Assembly (NCBI GenBank): GCA_021159955.1
Contig: JAGHDJ010000109.1
Location: 1-7,249 of the forward strand
Origin: Dehalococcoidia bacterium
Lineage (GTDB): Bacteria; Chloroflexota; Dehalococcoidia; UBA2247
Direction: 5' to 3'
DNA: 7,249 nt
Shown here: piece by piece, positions 7,140 through 7,249 of the stretch
How the letters are laid out: the number at the start of each line of letters is the position of its first letter
How positions within the stretch are numbered: position 1 is the first letter of the stretch
Notes under the pieces: generated by a model
Told to the model about the DNA's origin: nothing
The model's database searches: none
What the model saw: only the letters and a program-made list of their open reading frames with translations
Translations under genes and position numbers: made by a program

Positions 7140-7166
7140 CTGACAGGGTTACTTATAGGGTATAGT
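7140..7166 (+). promoter_or_regulatory. Candidate promoter of tRNA-Arg
   Basis: Two readings are possible. Bacterial: CTGACA (7140-7145, 5 of 6 to TTGACA) and TATAGT (7161-7166, 5 of 6 to TATAAT), but with a short 15-nt spacer; the start would fall near 7173, about 6 nt before the tRNA. Archaeal: a TATA-like stretch CTTATA (7152-7157) lies about 24 nt upstream of the mature tRNA 5' end, the expected distance for a TATA box. The sequence does not decide between them. Confidence 0.35.
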
Positions 7167-7178
7167 TGGCGGATATGC

Positions 7179-7249
7179 GCCCCTGTAGCTCAGGTGGATA
7201 GAGCACCAGCCTCCGGAGCTGGGTGCGAGCGTTCGAGTCGCTCCAGGGG
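7179..7249 (+). tRNA. tRNA-Arg (anticodon CCG), 3' end cut by the window
   Basis: A full cloverleaf can be drawn: acceptor GCCCCTG (7179-7185) pairs with CAGGGG (7244-7249), lacking only position 72 and the discriminator base outside the window. D-stem GCTC/GAGC is at 7188-7191 and 7201-7204. The anticodon stem CCAGC/GCTGG (7206-7210 and 7218-7222) closes the loop CTCCGGA, with anticodon CCG at 7213-7215, reading the arginine codon CGG. A 4-nt variable loop is followed by T-stem GAGCG/CGCTC and T-loop TTCGAGT (7232-7238). The D-loop base aligning with position 20 is A, the known identity element of bacterial tRNA-Arg. No intron is present. Whether a CCA tail is encoded cannot be seen. It is on the same strand as the operon but probably transcribed on its own. 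Confidence 0.95.

Larger units (their letters stand above)
7053..7178 (+). other. Intergenic spacer between DUF61 and tRNA-Arg
   Basis: These 126 nt hold no plausible coding ORF. They contain one weak inverted repeat (7099-7117), short T-runs (7130-7133 and 7136-7138), and the candidate tRNA promoter given separately. The operon transcript most likely ends here. Confidence 0.7.

Noticed and set aside
1..7249. CRISPR array, insertion sequence or long direct repeat
   Set aside because: No spaced repeats, transposase genes or terminal inverted repeats were seen on reading the window; nearly all bases are in conserved ATPase genes.

Overview
The window is one compact operon for an A/V-type (rotary, archaeal/vacuolar-type) ATP synthase/ATPase. 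All genes lie on the + strand, and a tRNA gene follows that runs off the right edge. The gene order is I (3' end only), K, E, C, F, A, B, D, the classical archaeal order also found in bacteria that carry V-type ATPases. A small UPF0216/DUF61 gene lies 7 nt behind D, then about 125 bp of non-coding DNA, then tRNA-Arg(CCG).

Layout: 1-252 is the membrane-embedded C-terminus of the stator subunit I. 288-752 is the rotor-ring subunit K, with four transmembrane helices. 759-1349 is the peripheral-stalk subunit E. 1364-2407 is the rotor/ring adaptor C. 2404-2757 is the central-stalk subunit F. 2782-4536 is the catalytic subunit A. 4533-5924 is the non-catalytic subunit B. 5969-6604 is the central-shaft subunit D. 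6612-7052 is a DUF61 protein of unknown function. Coding density is very high: C/F and A/B overlap by ATGA, most starts have a strong purine-rich ribosome binding site, and C, A and DUF61 use TTG, GTG and GTG. The second peripheral-stalk subunit (H/G) is not present and probably lies upstream of I.

How it works together: A3B3 catalyses ATP synthesis or hydrolysis. D and F form the shaft, C sits the shaft on the K ring, and I and E (with the unseen H/G) form the stator. K keeps every side-chain ligand of the Na+ site known from the Enterococcus hirae NtpK ring, and has a single ion-binding carboxylate per four-helix subunit. A Na+-coupled machine is therefore the best prediction from sequence.

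Organism: the operon and the DUF61 protein point to archaea, where DUF61 is best known. The tRNA-Arg, with its bacterial-looking D-arm, and a possible sigma70-like box upstream of it would also suit a bacterium with an archaeal-type ATPase, for example an anaerobic sediment lineage. I cannot settle this from the window. I see no mobile element, CRISPR array, intein or frameshift, and no clearly new multi-gene system. The points of interest are residue-level deviations, the linked DUF61 gene and the uncertain host domain.
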